The notes beneath the pieces were generated by a model. That model ran no database searches and had not been told where the DNA came from. It worked only from the letters and a program-made list of their open reading frames with translations. A stretch of DNA of 64,000 nt. Source: Unio delphinus (taxonomy: Eukaryota; Mollusca; Bivalvia; Unionida; Unionidae). Shown one piece after another: positions 62,099 through 64,000 of this stretch. Where the stretch lies: NCBI GenBank assembly GCA_029339505.1, contig JAQISU010000114.1, forward strand, positions 3,832,001 through 3,896,000, read 5' to 3'. The position numbers and the translations under genes were made by a program. Position 1 is the stretch's first letter; every line of letters starts with the position of its first letter.

Positions 62099-62915
62099 GC
62101 AGGGAGAGGTTGGTTTGGTGGAATGAGAGTATTCGACAATAGAGCATACACGCCTTTTTTATAAGTAAGTCACACAATTTGTTATTTAGTTAAGATAAGG
62201 ACACAGTGAGTATTGAAATGGCAAGGTTGAATCAAAATACACCTGTCGCCATGAGATGTTGCCGTCCGTTATCCATGACTATTGAAATGGCTAAGCTGAA
62301 TCAAGCTGCAATTGCCGCCATAAGATCTTGACGTTATACATGTGACGAAGTTAACTTTAGTAATTATAATGAAAATGGAGTCTGCTGAAAGTAAAGCTCA
62401 TCACAAACATTATTTTAACAATTCTTAATTTTAATGAATAACATCATCATCATCATAATCATCATCATCATTATAAATCATCATCATTAGTCTCTTGACC
62501 TAGTGTGGTCGTCGAGGCACTGTGCTGTTGAACATCTGACCAGTTACCTCTTGACAATCTTGCTGCTCTTTATCCCTCTTCGGTGATCATGGAACCAAGA
62601 ATTTTGAACTAAAGAATGGATTTTGACGGAAAACAATACATAAAAAATCTGATGCCTTATTTTTTAAAGAACGCAAGTATAAAAATATATAAGATGGTTT
62701 ATTGATTCACCATTTACATTATTAATGTAAATAAAACATCTATTTTATATTGGTTTAAAGCACCTTCTTATTACATATCAGACAGATCTGGTAATTTGCT
62801 TTTTCTAATGCATCACCTCCAGACCAATCTAAATCATATTCCTCTTCATCTAAGCAAAATATATTTAAAATATGTGTGTATGAATGTGTTTGTGTTAATA
62901 TTAATAATAGCGATG
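62099..62915. other. Nothing recognised
   Basis: A partial duplication of about 30 bases (GGCAAGGTTGAATCAA near 62220, GGCTAAGCTGAATCAA near 62289) and ATC-rich stretches near 62441. Confidence 0.45.
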
Positions 62916-62959
<44 letters not shown>

Positions 62960-62966
62960 TATAATA

Positions 62967-63011
<45 letters not shown>
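62916..63011. repeat. (AAT)n(ATT)n inverted-symmetry microsatellite
   Basis: About 43 bases of AAT followed, after a short centre (ATAATAGTT), by about 43 bases of ATT, so the two halves are reverse complements. Confidence 0.95.
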
Positions 63012-63478
63012 TATGTAAGAGAATTCTATGTGTGATGGGTTGAATTTAATGATAATAAACTAAATTCAGTCTGTGAAACACACATAAACGTAATCACACT
63101 TTTATGTCAATTTAAGCACTTGAGTTGATGCATTCGTAAGGGGTAATGTTCACCGGAAATAGAGATTGTAAATTCGTGCATATGGTTTCTGTTTTCAACG
63201 GAGCCAATTTTCAGGGACGGTAACAACCCTTATCGAACAGGCCTATTGTAACAAGTACATATTAAATTAACTATCCCATGAGGCCGAAGACCTGTATCAA
63301 TCAACGTAAGGTACACATATCAAACAATGATCTACCTCCAGAGGCCAAAACATGATTAGTCATAACAATTGTAAGGGAAGACATACCTACGAAATATGCA
63401 TCTGCCATTAATAAAATTTAAAATGAAAATATATTATAACGGTTGTTTCTTAAATGCAAATTATCTGTATAAAAGTGA

Positions 63479-63518
<40 letters not shown>

Positions 63519-63790
63519 AATTACCGACAAAAATATCAGCCTATGGCAGACTGAAATGTAACTGAGACCCACAGGTTAAGACAGATTTTATATGCTGTAC
63601 ATGTTTAACATGGTCAAAACATTTTAAATTAGTTTGGTCTCTACATTAAATCTTTACATTCATGTATTGGGCGTGAATATACAAATTCAGATGCATAAAT
63701 GAATATGGCCAATGGATCTACCAGCAACCACAAGGAAAAAGCCCCTGGGTGAACGCTGCGACATTTGTGAGCAATTTATTCATAGAGCCT
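63012..63790. other. Nothing recognised apart from a GT repeat
   Basis: Contains (GT)n at 63479-63518. No gene seen. Confidence 0.5.
63479..63518. repeat. (GT)n microsatellite
   Basis: About 40 bases of GT. Confidence 0.95.
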
Positions 63791-64000
63791 TTTACTAGGA
63801 ACTCGCGGGTTTGATCCCCGGCCGAGTCATACCAAAGACTTAAAATAATGTTACAAACAGATGCCTCGCTTGACGCTCAGCAAACAATAGTTTAGTGCTA
63901 CGGTGTCAGGATAATGTGATTCTGTGGCAACATCATGCTACATTTCTGCGGCATGATGACCCCCAGTCCTAGATATCACTATAAACTGCTACACTGCAGA
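63791..64000 (+). mobile_element. tRNA-derived SINE, copy 3, runs off the window
   Basis: B-box-like GGGTTTGATCCCC at 63807-63820, then GAGTCATACCAAAGACTT, GCTCAGCAAACAATAG, GGTGTCAGGATAATGTGATT, AACATCATGCTACAT and ATCACTATAAACTG, in the same order as copy 1 at 4.6 kb. The A-box region is degraded. Confidence 0.8.

Overview
This is eukaryotic nuclear DNA. It is AT-rich, has spliced genes with small exons and kilobase introns, and carries many microsatellites, minisatellites and decayed transposons. An invertebrate-type neurotrophin, a KIF25-like kinesin, tRNA-derived SINEs, CR1/L2-like LINE remains and Ty3/gypsy remains together suggest a lophotrochozoan, most likely a bivalve mollusc. The taxon is inferred; there is no rRNA or mitochondrial marker here.

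Layout. (1) 1.1-5.6 kb, + strand: the 3' part of a spliced gene of unknown family. Four well-supported exons join in compatible phases and end at a stop at 5644. (2) 5.6-14.7 kb: no recognisable gene. It holds a cluster of short palindromes (7.5-8.1 kb), a 41-bp minisatellite (9.1-9.8 kb), a MITE-like element (11.3 kb) and a large 30-bp minisatellite (12.0-14.6 kb). (3) 14.86-38.44 kb, - strand: a KIF25-like kinesin-14. Ten coding exons run from the start codon through coiled coils into the motor (P-loop and switch I). The exons for switch II and the rest of the motor were not found to the left. Its introns hold minisatellites of 32, 42, 38 and 41 bp, a SINE, a 5'-truncated LINE inserted inside a minisatellite, and a gag-less Ty3/gypsy element with short LTRs. 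(4) 38.4-47.4 kb: the KIF25 upstream region, a composite microsatellite next to a hairpin, a degenerate CR1/L2-like LINE (the same family as the intronic copy), a long AT repeat and a 27-bp minisatellite. (5) 47.4-50.2 kb: a frameshifted transposase-like gene bracketed by six copies of a 14-bp motif, all in one orientation. (6) 50.7-53 kb: an orphan gag-like gene fragment and a 46-bp minisatellite. (7) 56.9-57.6 kb, - strand: a neurotrophin prepropeptide exon with the six cystine-knot cysteines. (8) 57.6-64 kb: mostly unannotated DNA with simple repeats, and a SINE that runs to the window edge.

The host genes show no joint pathway. KIF25-like kinesins act on microtubules, neurotrophin is a secreted ligand, and the left gene is unassigned. 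The rest is repeat biology. The two most unusual signals are the transposase-like locus with its repeated flanking motif and the density of unrelated minisatellites in and around the kinesin gene.
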